Source: Chrysoperla carnea (Eukaryota; Arthropoda; Insecta; Neuroptera; Chrysopidae). Taken from it: a stretch of DNA of 64,000 bases. The notes below the pieces were generated by a model. The model had not been told where the DNA came from. It saw only the letters and a list, made by a program, of their open reading frames with translations, and did no database searches. The stretch spans positions 55,871,172 to 55,935,171 of the forward strand of contig NC_058339.1 of assembly GCF_905475395.1 (NCBI RefSeq), given 5' to 3'. Shown piece by piece: positions 1-10,896 of the stretch (the first letter of the stretch is position 1; each line of letters starts with the position of its first letter). Made by a program: the position numbers and the translations under genes.

Positions 1-1500
1 ATGATGTCTGCATAATAAAAGAAATTTATCCTATAAATTTCACGTTTCTACCTTTAACGGTGTCGATATGGCCTAGAGAGTTATTCTATATCGGGTCATT
101 GCAATTTATATTTATAGATAAGCATGATTCAGTAAGTTTTTAGAGTGTCTAGTCTCGTGATAAGGAAATTAGACGTTTCGCACACTTAAACGAGGACTAT
201 TCATTATTAGTATTGATTAGTATGAGTCGTTTAAAGTGTAGGTGAAGAGAATGAAGGGTTTTTAATTAATTAGGTGTTTTGGTAAATTGACTCTTTTATG
301 ATTGAATGGAATTAGTATTTATTTTTATAGAAATTATTATCAATAAATTTTTATTTATTAAATTTTTTTTAATAAAACAATATCGATTTGATAACATGGA
401 AAACTAAAATGATTATCATAATCTATAAGTAATTAAAAAACATCATTATTATTTAAAATACAAAGTGGTTACAAAAATGATTCACTGCTATTTTTATAAA
501 AAAAATATTTTTTATTTTTATAATCTCAGTACTTAAGCGTTTATTATTTTTTATCTTGAGTAACGGTTATATTTTTTACACAGTGATTTATAAATTGGGA
601 CATCTAATTAGTGGACAGATGTAGTATTATGCTTCTTATCAATATACGTAAATTAGGCTTTTTCATTTAAAATTTAAATAAAGCGACTTGTGTATGAGAT
701 TTCATGATGTAATTTTGTTCCTTATATGTGTAATATACTATTTTTCCTGGGGGGGTAGGGGGTCATTATGATACACCATCCCTTACTTCGTTCTTTTAGA
801 AATAACAACTCTGCACACCAACTCACGTGAAACTATTTAAAATTAAAGTTTATTAAACTGTCTTAAATTAAAGTTTATAATAATTATTTTTCTAAACCAT
901 GTGGTCTGTATAATTTTACTGTTATATTGAGGTCAAATTTTGTATACAATTTATCGAATTTATAAAAAGAATCTATTCCGCTTATACAAAAGCTACATTT
1001 ATCTCATGAGCATATACAGCATTTTAAAATATTTTTTCAGAAAAAAAGTAATATTCATCATTATTCTATAGATTTTGAATTTTTTTAATTCGTTTAGTGT
1101 ACAGAGTCTCTCAGAGAAGCTATTTTTAATTTTCAGTTTGGCCAATTTCTTGGAGAAAGTATTTGCTAATCTGAGGTTTTCATAAGTGATATTATAATAG
1201 AGGCTGTAAGTATCTTGAAATTCATCATATCTTTTTTTATGGTATGGTATTTTTAGGCTTTTTAGTACCAAGACAAAATTTAAAAAAAATTATCTTGTAA
1301 AAATTTAAAAACCGAAAAGTTTCAAAAACCGTTTTTTTTTTTTTGCAAAAAAATCATTTTGATTACAAAAAACAAAAACAAAAATAGACGGTTGCAGAGC
1401 TTAAATAAAGGAAAAAAATGAAGAGAAGACACGATTTTATCGCGAAAAAATTTCGCCATTTATTTTCTCGGCTTGTATGACTCCAGCAGAAAATACATTC
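1..1500. other. AT-rich non-coding sequence
   Basis: A 90-codon - strand frame at 999-1271 is lysine- and leucine-rich as expected by chance in AT-rich DNA, and resembles nothing I know. No repeats with clear ends are visible apart from a short G-rich run. Confidence 0.5.
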
Positions 1501-1502
1501 TG

Positions 1503-1720
1503 GTCACACACACATAACTGATATTTTCCTATAATAAATAATATAATTTGCGCCCTCACAGGTAAATAGTGATGTTTATGAAAAAATGTTTCAAACAATA
1601 ACATTTAAACTTTTGCTTTTGCTTTAACGATTTACAAGATGGTTCCTACGGACCCAAGACCCCATTGACCCATGTAGCTCATTTACGAACTCGACCTCAT
1701 AAAATTTAGAAAATACATGC
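1503..1720 (-). repeat. Family A repeat, partial
   Basis: Family A is recognised by shared blocks such as AAACCGTTAGAGATAG, GTCGAGTTCGTAAATGAGC and TTTGTTTGAAACATTTTTTCG. This copy runs in complement from GCGCCCTCACAGGTAAATAG through ATGTTTCAAACAAT, ACAAGATGGTTCCTACGGAC and ACGAACTCGACCTC. Both ends are lost. Confidence 0.65.
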
Positions 1721-3726
1721 AAAGCCCTGCTGCTAAAGTTCAAATAGGTATAGGATGTCCTTAGAAAAGAATATGAGCTTAAAATTGAGCGTTGTGATAG
1801 TTGGAGTGTAGTTTTAGGGGTTTATTTTTAGTACACCCTCCTAAAATAGTTAAATAAAAGACAGATGCTCAGGGTACCACCTAGCTAAAAAATAGGGCCG
1901 AGCACAAAAAAACGTCCTCGTGGATTAAATTTTCGTTTCTTTAAAATTGAAAATGTGTTAGACTCCTTTTCCCCTTATGTGAGCTATAATTACGCCCATG
2001 GTCAAATTATTTTTTTAAAATTAGCTGCCCTAATCTAATGTCGATTTCAATGTATCTTTCGTTAAAATTTGAAAATGTTCGAGAATAGAAAATATCTGAA
2101 ATCAAAATTAAAATCGATTGATATATGAAAGATATAAGCAATAATTTGTTCTTGTAAAACAACTTTTGATATGTAGTCTTTATGGCAATTGCAAGTTATG
2201 ACGTCACCAAGTGTAATTTTCTTTTCTTTCCACTTGTACATCCTTCATATTTTCGTAGTTATTGATGTTATCCAAAAATTGATTTCACACAATGTTTTGA
2301 TAACGAACGTCCTTTAAAGTAATAATAAATTTGAGGACGATGGCCCATTCTAGCTCATTCTGTACATTCTGTTGGTGCACATACAAATAACAATAATGAG
2401 ATATCATTTAAAAGGAAATTAAAATAGTTGAATGAATTGTGTCCTTGGTTGTGTAATTATTAATGATTCACAAGTCATTACACACTTAAAATTTGTTTTT
2501 TTTTTTTAAATTTAATTTTATTTTGAGTTTGTAATTATTATTATTGTGTATGGGAAAAAAATTATTATTTTTTACATGTATTTAATTTTTTTACTAATAA
2601 TATATTAAAAATACTAAATGTATGCCCAATATGACATTGCGTTAGCATATCCAAAACTATTTTAATTATGTGTTTATTTTCTCCCTATTTCGACCCTGCT
2701 GAATCCAAATATGCCGGTTGCCCAACCGAAATCTTGCCCGGAAGTGAAATATTCATAATAGCGGCCAGATTTTTACCTCTTTTATTAGTTTTCTCAATAT
2801 AAGTCCAAAACTATGCGTTTTTTTTACATAGTATTTTCTATAAGTTTTTAAAATAGAAGAAAATTGCTACAATTTGAAACCAGCTCTGTAGGTTATAACT
2901 TACTGAGATACAGCTCTCCAAAAATTGGCAATTTTTTCGAAAAAAGTGAAATTTTCATACTTCGTCTATTTTCAACTTAGATATCGAGAAAAATACTCAT
3001 TTTATTGGTGAAATCATGGAAAAAGATGTTAAAGAAAATGTAATAAGCAAAGAACGATGTCTTTAGGCCATATCATTCACTCACAAATCTTAAATATCTA
3101 AAAAAAAGAAAACTGCATTTTTCGCCAATTTATTCTGTTTAGTTCTTATAATGGTTTGAAGGTAGTTTGAAAGGATAAATGTACATCCACAATAGTCCGG
3201 AAGCGAATCGCAATATAACTTGTCTTATCGGTAATAGAGGTGTTGTGGGACACTCGGTAAGAACTATGTTTCTTTTGTTTTAAATTATGTATTAAGTTTT
3301 CGTTTATCAAGTTCTGAAAATAGACATTTTCCATAAATATAATATAAACAATGAGGGAGCAATAATTTAATTTGAATAATACCGATATGTCGTTGTTGTC
3401 TCATACTGGTTTTATATCGTTTAATACATACCAAACATACTAATGTTAGAGTATTTCACTACTGCAATACTGCTGTTTCTATTTAACACGATTTAATCAT
3501 TTTTAAATGTCCGGTATTCGTATTTTAGATTAACCACTGCATGCCATTGGTCGTGTTTAGATGATACTCCGCTGTGCTCGCACTTTTTATCGTGTTGACG
3601 CTCTTTCTGTAAATTTAGTATCCCCATTGATTGAAAATAATCTATTATTTTCTTATTTTTTGTTGATATTAGTAGAAAAATGGTTATAAAATGTTATAAG
3701 AAGTTAGAAAATTGGTATATATAAAA
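1721..3726. other. AT-rich non-coding sequence
   Basis: No exon recognised. The patch at 3540-3610 is a little richer in G+C, with CATTGGTCG and CTCCGCTGTGCTCGC, but it has no open frame. Confidence 0.45.
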
Positions 3727-4019
3727 CTAGCGACCCGCCCCGCCTTCGCACGGGTGCAATGCTGATACTAAATACACTACAGAAAAACTGTTAACGTTGT
3801 ATATAAAAACATAGCGGCCCGCTCTATTTTAGAAACCTCAAAAATAGCAGTACTTCTCCACTATTTAATGGATGTTATTATACATATAAACCTTCCTCTT
3901 GAATCACTCTATCTATTAAAAAAAACCGCATCAAAATCCGTTGCGTAGTTTCAAAGATTTAAGCATACAAAGGGACATAGGGACAGAGAAAGCGACTTTG
4001 TTTTATACTATGTAGTGAT
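3727..4019 (+). mobile_element. Second copy of the SINE-like retroelement
   Basis: This has the same head (CTAGCGACCCGCCCCGCCTT) and the same long 3' block as the copy at 62677, from TAGAAACCTCAAAAATAGC to AAAGCGACTTTGTTTTATAC. It ends TATGTAGTGA, a tail seen in RTE-type elements. No clear target duplication is visible, and the left half differs, so this copy is older. Confidence 0.72.
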
Positions 4020-4022
4020 ATA

Positions 4023-4300
4023 TCAAGGTACATACATTATTAAATTTTTAACAATCAAATTTGTATCGTTTAGAAATATTGATGCTTCAAACAAAATTTT
4101 GGTATAAGTGTTTATAAAATCATCTAATTAGTCTTTTTCCGTTTATCCGCCCGTCAGTCTGTCCATTCGCCATGAACATAACTCAAAAACAAAAAGAGAT
4201 ATTAAGCTGAAGTTTTCATAGCGTGTTCAGGACGCTAAAAGTGATTTTGAATTCGTAAACGAACAATATAGGCAAATTGGGTCTCACTTCCTCAGTGGAT
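4023..4300 (+). repeat. Family A repeat, 5' half, forms an inverted pair
   Basis: Starts ATCAAGGTAC and contains AAATATTGATGCTTCAAAC, AAAATTTTGGTATAAGTG and AACTCAAAAACAAAAAGAGA. It is followed within about 130 bases by a family A copy in the opposite orientation, so the two form an imperfect palindrome of about 650 bases. Confidence 0.65.
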
Positions 4301-4427
4301 ATAGTATATATATGCTATAGCAAACAAACACATACATAATATATAAAACGTATAAATTTATTTTTTTATAAGGACCATTTTTTACATTTAAACTACTAAG
4401 GCAACTCCTTGCACCCCAAACTTTTTT

Positions 4428-4680
4428 TCTATATCTAACGGTTTACAAGATGTGTCTTATTTTGCTTATTTGCGAACTCGACCTCAAATTTTAAGTCCTA
4501 AGCACGCTGTAAAAATTTTCTGCTTTATATCTTTTTGTTTTTGAGTTATCGTGATCCCAGACGAGCAGACAGACGGACAACCGGAAACGGACTTTTTAGG
4601 TGATTTTATTTATCACCTATATCAAAATTTTGTTGGTAGCATCAATATTTTTAAGCGTTACAAAGTTGCATGCAAAGCAT
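4428..4680 (-). repeat. Family A repeat, 5' half, inverted partner
   Basis: In complement it reads GTAACGCTTAAAAATATTGA, CAACAAAATTTTGATATAGG, CCGGTTGTCCGTCTGTCTG and AACTCAAAAACAAAAAGATA, mirroring 4023-4300. It ends near TAACGGTTTACAAGATG. Confidence 0.65.
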
Positions 4681-4934
4681 GCTTACTTAATTAACATCAC
4701 ATTTAACATTGTTTTAGAATTGCAACTAATTCGTGTGTGAATTGCAAATTTTAAAATTGAAATAATTATCAATACTTTTATTAAACTGACATAAGTTATC
4801 AAATGTTTATATTTAATTGTTTAACTATATAATTAACATATACAATTCAATATTATACTTTTATAGACATCTATATATCAATAAATTAAACAACTTGGAA
4901 GTCGATGAAAATCATTGGAGCCACTTCCGAAATT

Positions 4935-4937
<3 letters not shown>

Positions 4938-4972
<35 letters not shown>
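4938..4972 (+). repeat. (AT)n microsatellite
   Basis: About 17 uninterrupted AT units. It also creates the tyrosine-isoleucine run of a spurious short frame here. Confidence 0.9.
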
Positions 4973-4975
<3 letters not shown>

Positions 4976-5019
4976 CAATATAAGCTTTTCTTTATTATTT
5001 TATACTATTTTTCTTTATT

Positions 5020-5290
5020 TTTAGCCCCCAAATCAAAAAAAGGGGTGTTATAAATTTGACCGCTATGTGTGTGTGTCTGCCTGCTTGCCTGTGGCATCGT
5101 TATGCCTAAACGGATGAACCGACTTTGATTTTTTTTCGTTTGAAAGGTAATTAAATAGAGAGTGTTCTTAACTATGTTTCAAGTGCGAATTTAGGGTTCC
5201 GTACTCGAAAAAACTGAAAAAAGGTGATTATGTTCAAAATCGGTTCAGTTTGGAGAATGTTCTAAGGAAATAGAAAATATTGACGAAATA
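5020..5290 (+). repeat. Family B repeat
   Basis: Family B opens with AGGGGTGTTATAAATTTGAC and a TGTGTGTGTCTGCCTG run, then CCTAAACGGATGAACCGACT, GTTTGAAAGGTAATTAAAT, AACTATGTTTCAAGTGCGA and GGGTTCCGTACTCGAAAAA. It is non-coding and dispersed. An (AT)n tract lies just before it. Confidence 0.65.
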
Positions 5291-5823
5291 AGTTGGAGAA
5301 TCAATGGTGTAAGTCTAAATAATCAAACAGTATGTATATATAGAGGTTGTATATGGCATTAATATACAATGTAATATTATTATTTTCATATTTAAAAAAA
5401 AAAAAAACATAAATTGCTAGGAAATTGTTGTTAATAATAATATATACAAGTGAAGGTTGAATATATATGTCTTTCTAAAATACTCAATTCACTCATTGTA
5501 CTCATTATATTATATTAATATTTGAACACAAATTTTATAATTAATTGAAATTAATTGGATCTAATGAACAAATTATACATTGGATAATTTTTGTTTACAT
5601 AACATTAAATTATGTAAATATTGACTTGGTGAACACAAGTTACTGAGGACAAATTAGATAATGATTTAAATAAAAACTACAATAATTGTTTTTAAATGAT
5701 TATTATCAATTATCATAAACACTTCAGATTAAAAAATTTATGGGACAAGTGTTCTTGAAGTGTTTTAGTATTCCGCGTTGTTAAATGAGTTCGCACCTGA
5801 AAGCACTTTTTTATCAGAGAGAT

Positions 5824-6671
5824 AGACGAAGAAACGAAGGAATAAAGTTCGAAAAATTTGAGCAGTAAGTCGGATTTGAATGCATTTTATAATTGCATTT
5901 TAAATTGAACGTTAATATTAAATTCACAATTCGGTTAATAGTGATGAAAATGATTTCAAACTTGTTATAAGAGGGTTTTTGGGGTGACAGAATTGGTCTT
6001 AGAGTTACTTGGTGCAACAGCATCCACGTCGCCTCCTGGAGTTTTCGAGAAATTCGTCATATAATCAGTCCCAACTTGTTACTAGTTGGTTTTTGGAATC
6101 GCTGAACCGAATATCGTGATAGAATTGATCTCAGAGGTACTTGTTGAAACGATTCTGTCTCGATATTCGTGTTCAGCGACTCCGAAAACACCCGAGTAAC
6201 GAGTTTGGACTGATTATATTACAAATTTCTTGGAAACTGCAGGAGGCGACGGGGATACCATTGCACCAGGTACCTCTGAGACCAATTCTGTCACAATATT
6301 CATTTTCAGCAATCCCAAAAACCTCTTAGTTACGAGTTTGGACTGATTATATGACGAATTTTTCGATAACTCCCGGAAGCGACGGGGATACCGTTGCATC
6401 AAGTACTTCTGAGACAAATTCTATCACAATATTCGTGTTCAGCGACTAAAAAAATCCCCGGGTAACAAATTTGTAATCATTTTCAACACTATTAACCGAA
6501 TTGTGAATTTAATATTTACGGTCAATTTAAAATGCAATTCTTATAAATCAGACTAGGTCACAAAATTTCCTGACGTTCTAACGCATCAATTGCCGAAAAC
6601 TGCATTCAAGTCCAACATACTGCTCAAATTTTTCGAACTTTGATCATTTTTTGTGCTTCGTTTCTTCGTCT
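5824..6671. mobile_element. Large foldback element with internal duplicated units
   Basis: Both ends carry AGACGAAGAAACGAA in opposite orientation, followed inward on both sides by GTTCGAAAAATTTGAGCAGT and then by the matching block ATTCACAATTCGGTTAATAG. The arms reach about 170-200 bases. The centre contains a unit of about 95-120 bases present twice in direct orientation (about 6212-6307 and 6340-6434) and at least once inverted (about 5980-6060). No transposase is encoded. Short frames here are shadows of the repeat. Confidence 0.75.
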
Positions 6672-8220
6672 AAGATTACAGTTTACGTAGCTAGAAAATT
6701 TTAAAATAATGTTTTGTTATAGGTAGGTCAATCAAGATAGTACCGTTATGGCAAGCACGGTATTTTTTATAAGCAATTGTGGCATCATTAGCAAAATTTT
6801 TAGAGGGTATTGGAATCTATAAAAATTATATTTTTAGAGAGATTATTCTTTTTTGGAGGCCAGATTTTGATAATGCATTCTTATAGAATTATAAACCAAA
6901 TGTGATGAAAGAAGAGTAAATTTTTTTAATTTCGCTTAGTTTTCGAGATATTTTTTGGCCCTTAAGGGAAATCCTATCATAAAAATAAATTTTTTTAGTT
7001 TCTGGTTTTTGATTCGTAATTAGGGGTTATAATACATAAAAATAGTTACGCAATATTTAATTATAACTTTCTTAAACTTTGCTTTCCCATAAGGGTCAAA
7101 ATTAGGGCAAAAATTTAATTCTCTTTTTTTCAAAAACTATACAAGAATGTGAGCTAAAAATTTTAAGTTATATGGGTTTTTTAACCAAACCCATCCGATA
7201 ACTGAAATTTTTGAATTTAGTAGAATTTTACTTTTTTAAAGCAAGTGAGTGCTTTGAACCATTTAGGTGAATATATCTAGAGGGTGTCAGCTGCCTCTTT
7301 CTGCTCCTTTTTGGCGACGCTTATGCATAACTTCAGCATTATCTTTAGGCCATTCATTGAAAAATATTCACACAAAAAGTTTTTAATACTTAAAACAAAG
7401 ACTTAATGCTAAAGATAAACTTTGCACGCAATACTAATTGTATAAATTTAAATTGAACTCATCAAGTTTTTTATTATATTTTTTATGATTCATTTGTTAT
7501 GAAACAAAGAATTTAAAAAAATTAAAAGCATAATTTACGATTTTAGACTTGGTTTATGACTGAAAAATCATTGACTTTTAATCAAAGGCAAATATTTTTG
7601 ACTAAAAACACAAAAATCGTATTTAAATGGTCAAAGACTTGAATTTTTATCTAAAGTATGGTTTCGCGCATCAACGGCCTTAAGTTTTCTTTTACTTCTA
7701 TAAATTTATAAAAGTTAAATAAAGAAAATTCTATCCCTCATAGATAAAAACATTTTTTTAAATAAAAACACGTGCTATTTAAATATTAAAACATATACAA
7801 AAAGTATAAATATATTCAATTGTTTTATCGTTTTAGATAAATGAAAATTATATAATATGTGATGATTTATAAGTTTTAACACTTGTTTTGTAGGAGGATG
7901 ACTTTCCAAAATAAATAATCATCATTATGATAAACAGAATTTTTATTAAAAAAAAATTTAAATCATGATTAATTGAAAAATATATTCTATAAAAAAAATG
8001 CATAAATTAATTGATGATGTAATTACTAATAAAATATCACGTCATCGTCCCTTTAACAGTAAGTTGTGTTGCAAAACCGTTGAGGCCCTTCTTAATTTTG
8101 AAGAAAGTTTATGGAAGTTTAAATTTTATAAATATATTGTAGGAGTAGTATTGTAGGTTTATTTTGCTATAAAGAATACGTATTTTTAATTTAAATTTTT
8201 TATTTCTTGGCGTGGGACAA
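6672..8220. other. AT-rich non-coding sequence between two foldback elements
   Basis: No coding frame. TACCGTTATGGCAAGCACGG at about 6742 is a weak imperfect hairpin. Confidence 0.45.
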
Positions 8221-9059
8221 ATACAGGGTGTACCATTTTAATTTTCTATGGCTAATAGCTCGTTTTGTAGTTAACCAATAAAAAAATAACTCAAAAGATC
8301 CAAAGTTTTGATAGGGGGAATCATGTTCTGACATCAGATTGGACCTCTCCGGGTTGCTTTAATAGTCAATTTAGATACTAAAAGGTAAGAGATAGAATAA
8401 CACTTTAAGTTATAAAGTTGATTATTATTAATAAAAACTAACTTTTCCGGAAAACCGTTAGCTTTCGGAGGAAATGCGACTTAAAAATATGTCATTATTG
8501 AATTTAATCGAAAAATATACGCTAGCTTTAGAAAAAATTTTTAGGAGTTATCAAGGACAATAAAACTATTCGTTTGTGTTACTGACATTTAGACCCAGGC
8601 AAATTTTCAAGATCATTTGAAGATCAAGGTAAAATGACCTTGAACCCAAAATTTCAGTTCAAAGTCATGGACAAGGCAAATGTCCTCTATTGCTCTTGAC
8701 AACTTTTGGCCGAAGCATTTTCCTGTACTAACGTGTTTTCTTTTGATTAAATGTAATAAAATGACATATTATAAGTCACATTTCCACCGAAAGCTAACGA
8801 TTTTCGAAAAAATGTTTTAAATAGAAAATGTTACTTTTTTATGAGGATCAACTTTCTAATTTAAAGTGTTATTCTATCTCTTAACTTTTAGAATCTTGAT
8901 TGACTATTGAAGCAACCCGGAGAACTAGGTATAATCTGATAATCTGTGTCAGAAATGATGTCCCCCGTCAAACTCTGCAACTTTTGTTTGAGTTTTTTTT
9001 ATTTTTTAACTACAAAACAAGCTATTAGCCATTATAGATTAAAATGGACCATTCTGTAT
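8221..9059. mobile_element. Foldback MITE with arms of about 300 bases
   Basis: The ends ATACAGGGTGTACCATTTTA and, in complement, ATACAGAATGGTCCATTTTA open inverted arms that run in register: GGCTAATAGC then TTTTGTAGTTAA, CCGGGTTGCTT, AGAGATAGAATAACACTTTA and CGTTAGCTTTCGG occur on both sides. The element is about 840 bases and close to a full hairpin. It has no transposase. The arms differ by many substitutions, so the insertion is old. Confidence 0.8.
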
Positions 9060-10330
9060 ACCGGATATACCAAGAAGACCGCAACAAACAAAAATTATTC
9101 TTCATTTCAAAAAATCTTCATTTACTTTGATATAAAAGTAAAAGAAAATTAGATTGTAACTATGGATAGATTTGTTGGCATAGAAAAATTTTGCTCTTAT
9201 AAAATTGAACAATTTCCTTCCAAGTTATTTTTAAATGAACTTTTGTTGGCTTGAAATCCAAGGCTAGGATCTTAAATTCAAGGTTGTCAGCAGGTTAGAC
9301 AACATACTATTATACTTGTTTTCTACCCAATTGGGAATTGGGATTCATTATAAAAATTTTAGCTAGCATCTCGAATTATTTTTATATAAATACAGTTTAC
9401 TGGCAAAGTGGCAACTATGAAATAATTTTAAATATCAAGGTCAAATTCATGGCAACCATAACATACTCTCTTTTGAAGCCAATAAATTTCTTTTCAGATC
9501 TGGAAAAGTTACTGCGTGTGTTCCAATCTTTATGTTCTAATGTTTTTTTTTTAAATAAATTAATAATAATTTGAAGTAATTTGATTCAAAATTAATTTAC
9601 GAAGGTTTTAACTTATAATAACATCGTAAAATGAAAAACCGCGATTTCCTTACTTCTTCGAGAAAATTTCTCTACAATCTAACTTCGGATTGTACCAACC
9701 TTCAAATTAATAAAAATAAATTAAAAACATTAAAGTATTTCCAGCAAGATATTTGCAGTTCGTTTGCTAAAGCTATAGCAATATTTTTATTCGACAGAAT
9801 TAAACGAGAAATTAAATTTCAGAACTTAATAGGGCTTACTGTTAAATCCCAAAGTTTCAGAAATTTTGACCATTTAAAACACGAGATAATTAGGCCTACG
9901 TTTCCAATTTTGACCAATTAACGTCAAAATTAATATCTCGAGAACGAAAATTAATATCTAAAATTTTTTTATCCTAAAAACATTGCTTTCAACTCTCTTA
10001 CTTTTTTTTCAATTCTGTCTAGAGAATTTTTTAATAACGTAAAAAAATAGCTGGGACGACGAGTTTCACATGCTTTGAATGGGGAAATCGTGAACTTCGC
10101 AGGTGATTATCTCGCGATCTAAAATACCAAAAATTCTGCAACTTCGGAATTTCACAGCTAACATTATTCTGAGTCTGTGAAAAACAAATAGACCAATCTG
10201 TCGAAAAGTGCTGAAAATACCTCAAAATTTACAGTTTCAAAAAAGTAATTAAAATGGCCAGTCAAATCAAAGAAAAATATTGAGCATGTTTTTCAGTTAA
10301 AACTAATTTTATTTTTTATTGTTGTTGCAG
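9060..10330. other. Sequence upstream of PIH1D1, first exon not found
   Basis: Any first exon of PIH1D1 must lie upstream of 10330, but no exon ending in phase 1 with a plausible PIH1D1 N-terminus was seen here. A 96-codon frame at 9631-9921 has no family resemblance and no splice site that fits. The segment is therefore probably intron. Confidence 0.45.
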
Positions 10331-10896
10331 GTTTTTGTATAAAAACGAAATCCAATGATGATGAAAAAGTTTTCATTAACATATGCCATACAAAAGATCT
10401 ACCAACACCTAATGAAATATCAGAATCAGAGTTATTGGAACTCTTACAATCGGAAGAGGCACCGAACTATCGTGTACCAATGAGCATTGGCCAAAGTAAG
10501 AGCGTTACTGATAAACAAGGCAATCCAGCAAAAGCATATGATGTGGCGATTAGTACACAATTCTTTAATAAAATTGAAAACAAGGAATTCTTTAAAAACT
10601 TTTTGATAACATTGGTATTGGAAGCTGTGAGTGATAAATATAATGTAACATTAAATACAACATCGGTGAATGTTTTAAAGAATCGAAAATGTATGGGTTC
10701 GTTACAACTACATCGTGTGCAAAAACGTGAAATGGATACTGCAATGGGTGTACAGCCAAAAAAACTAATCCAAGAAATTGAAACTAGTTATAAGCCAATT
10801 ATATCAGAATTACGTGTACCAAAATTTAGATTAACTGGAGAACCATCAACGGGAACATTAGAAACAATTATTGGAGAAATATTTTTACCTGAAGTT
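10331..10896 (+). CDS. PIH1D1: PIH1D1 internal exon (PIH1-N domain)
   Basis: The acceptor is TTGTTGCAG at 10322-10330, and the donor GTAAGT follows base 10896. The exon begins with the last two bases of a glycine codon, so the preceding exon must end in phase 1. It encodes almost all of the PIH1-N domain: GFCIKT, KVFINICH, YRVPMSIG, AYDVAI, FFKNFLITLVLEAVSDKYN and KNRKCMGS appear in family order. An open reading frame beginning at 10435 is only the downstream part of this exon, not a true start. Confidence 0.93.

Noticed and set aside
6141-6417. Overlapping frames on both strands
   Set aside because: They sit in the subrepeats of the foldback element at 5824-6671, without family features.
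9631-9921. 96-codon frame just upstream of the PIH1D1 exon, considered as its first exon
   Set aside because: The sequence does not resemble any PIH1D1 N-terminus, and no donor in the required phase 1 lies within it.
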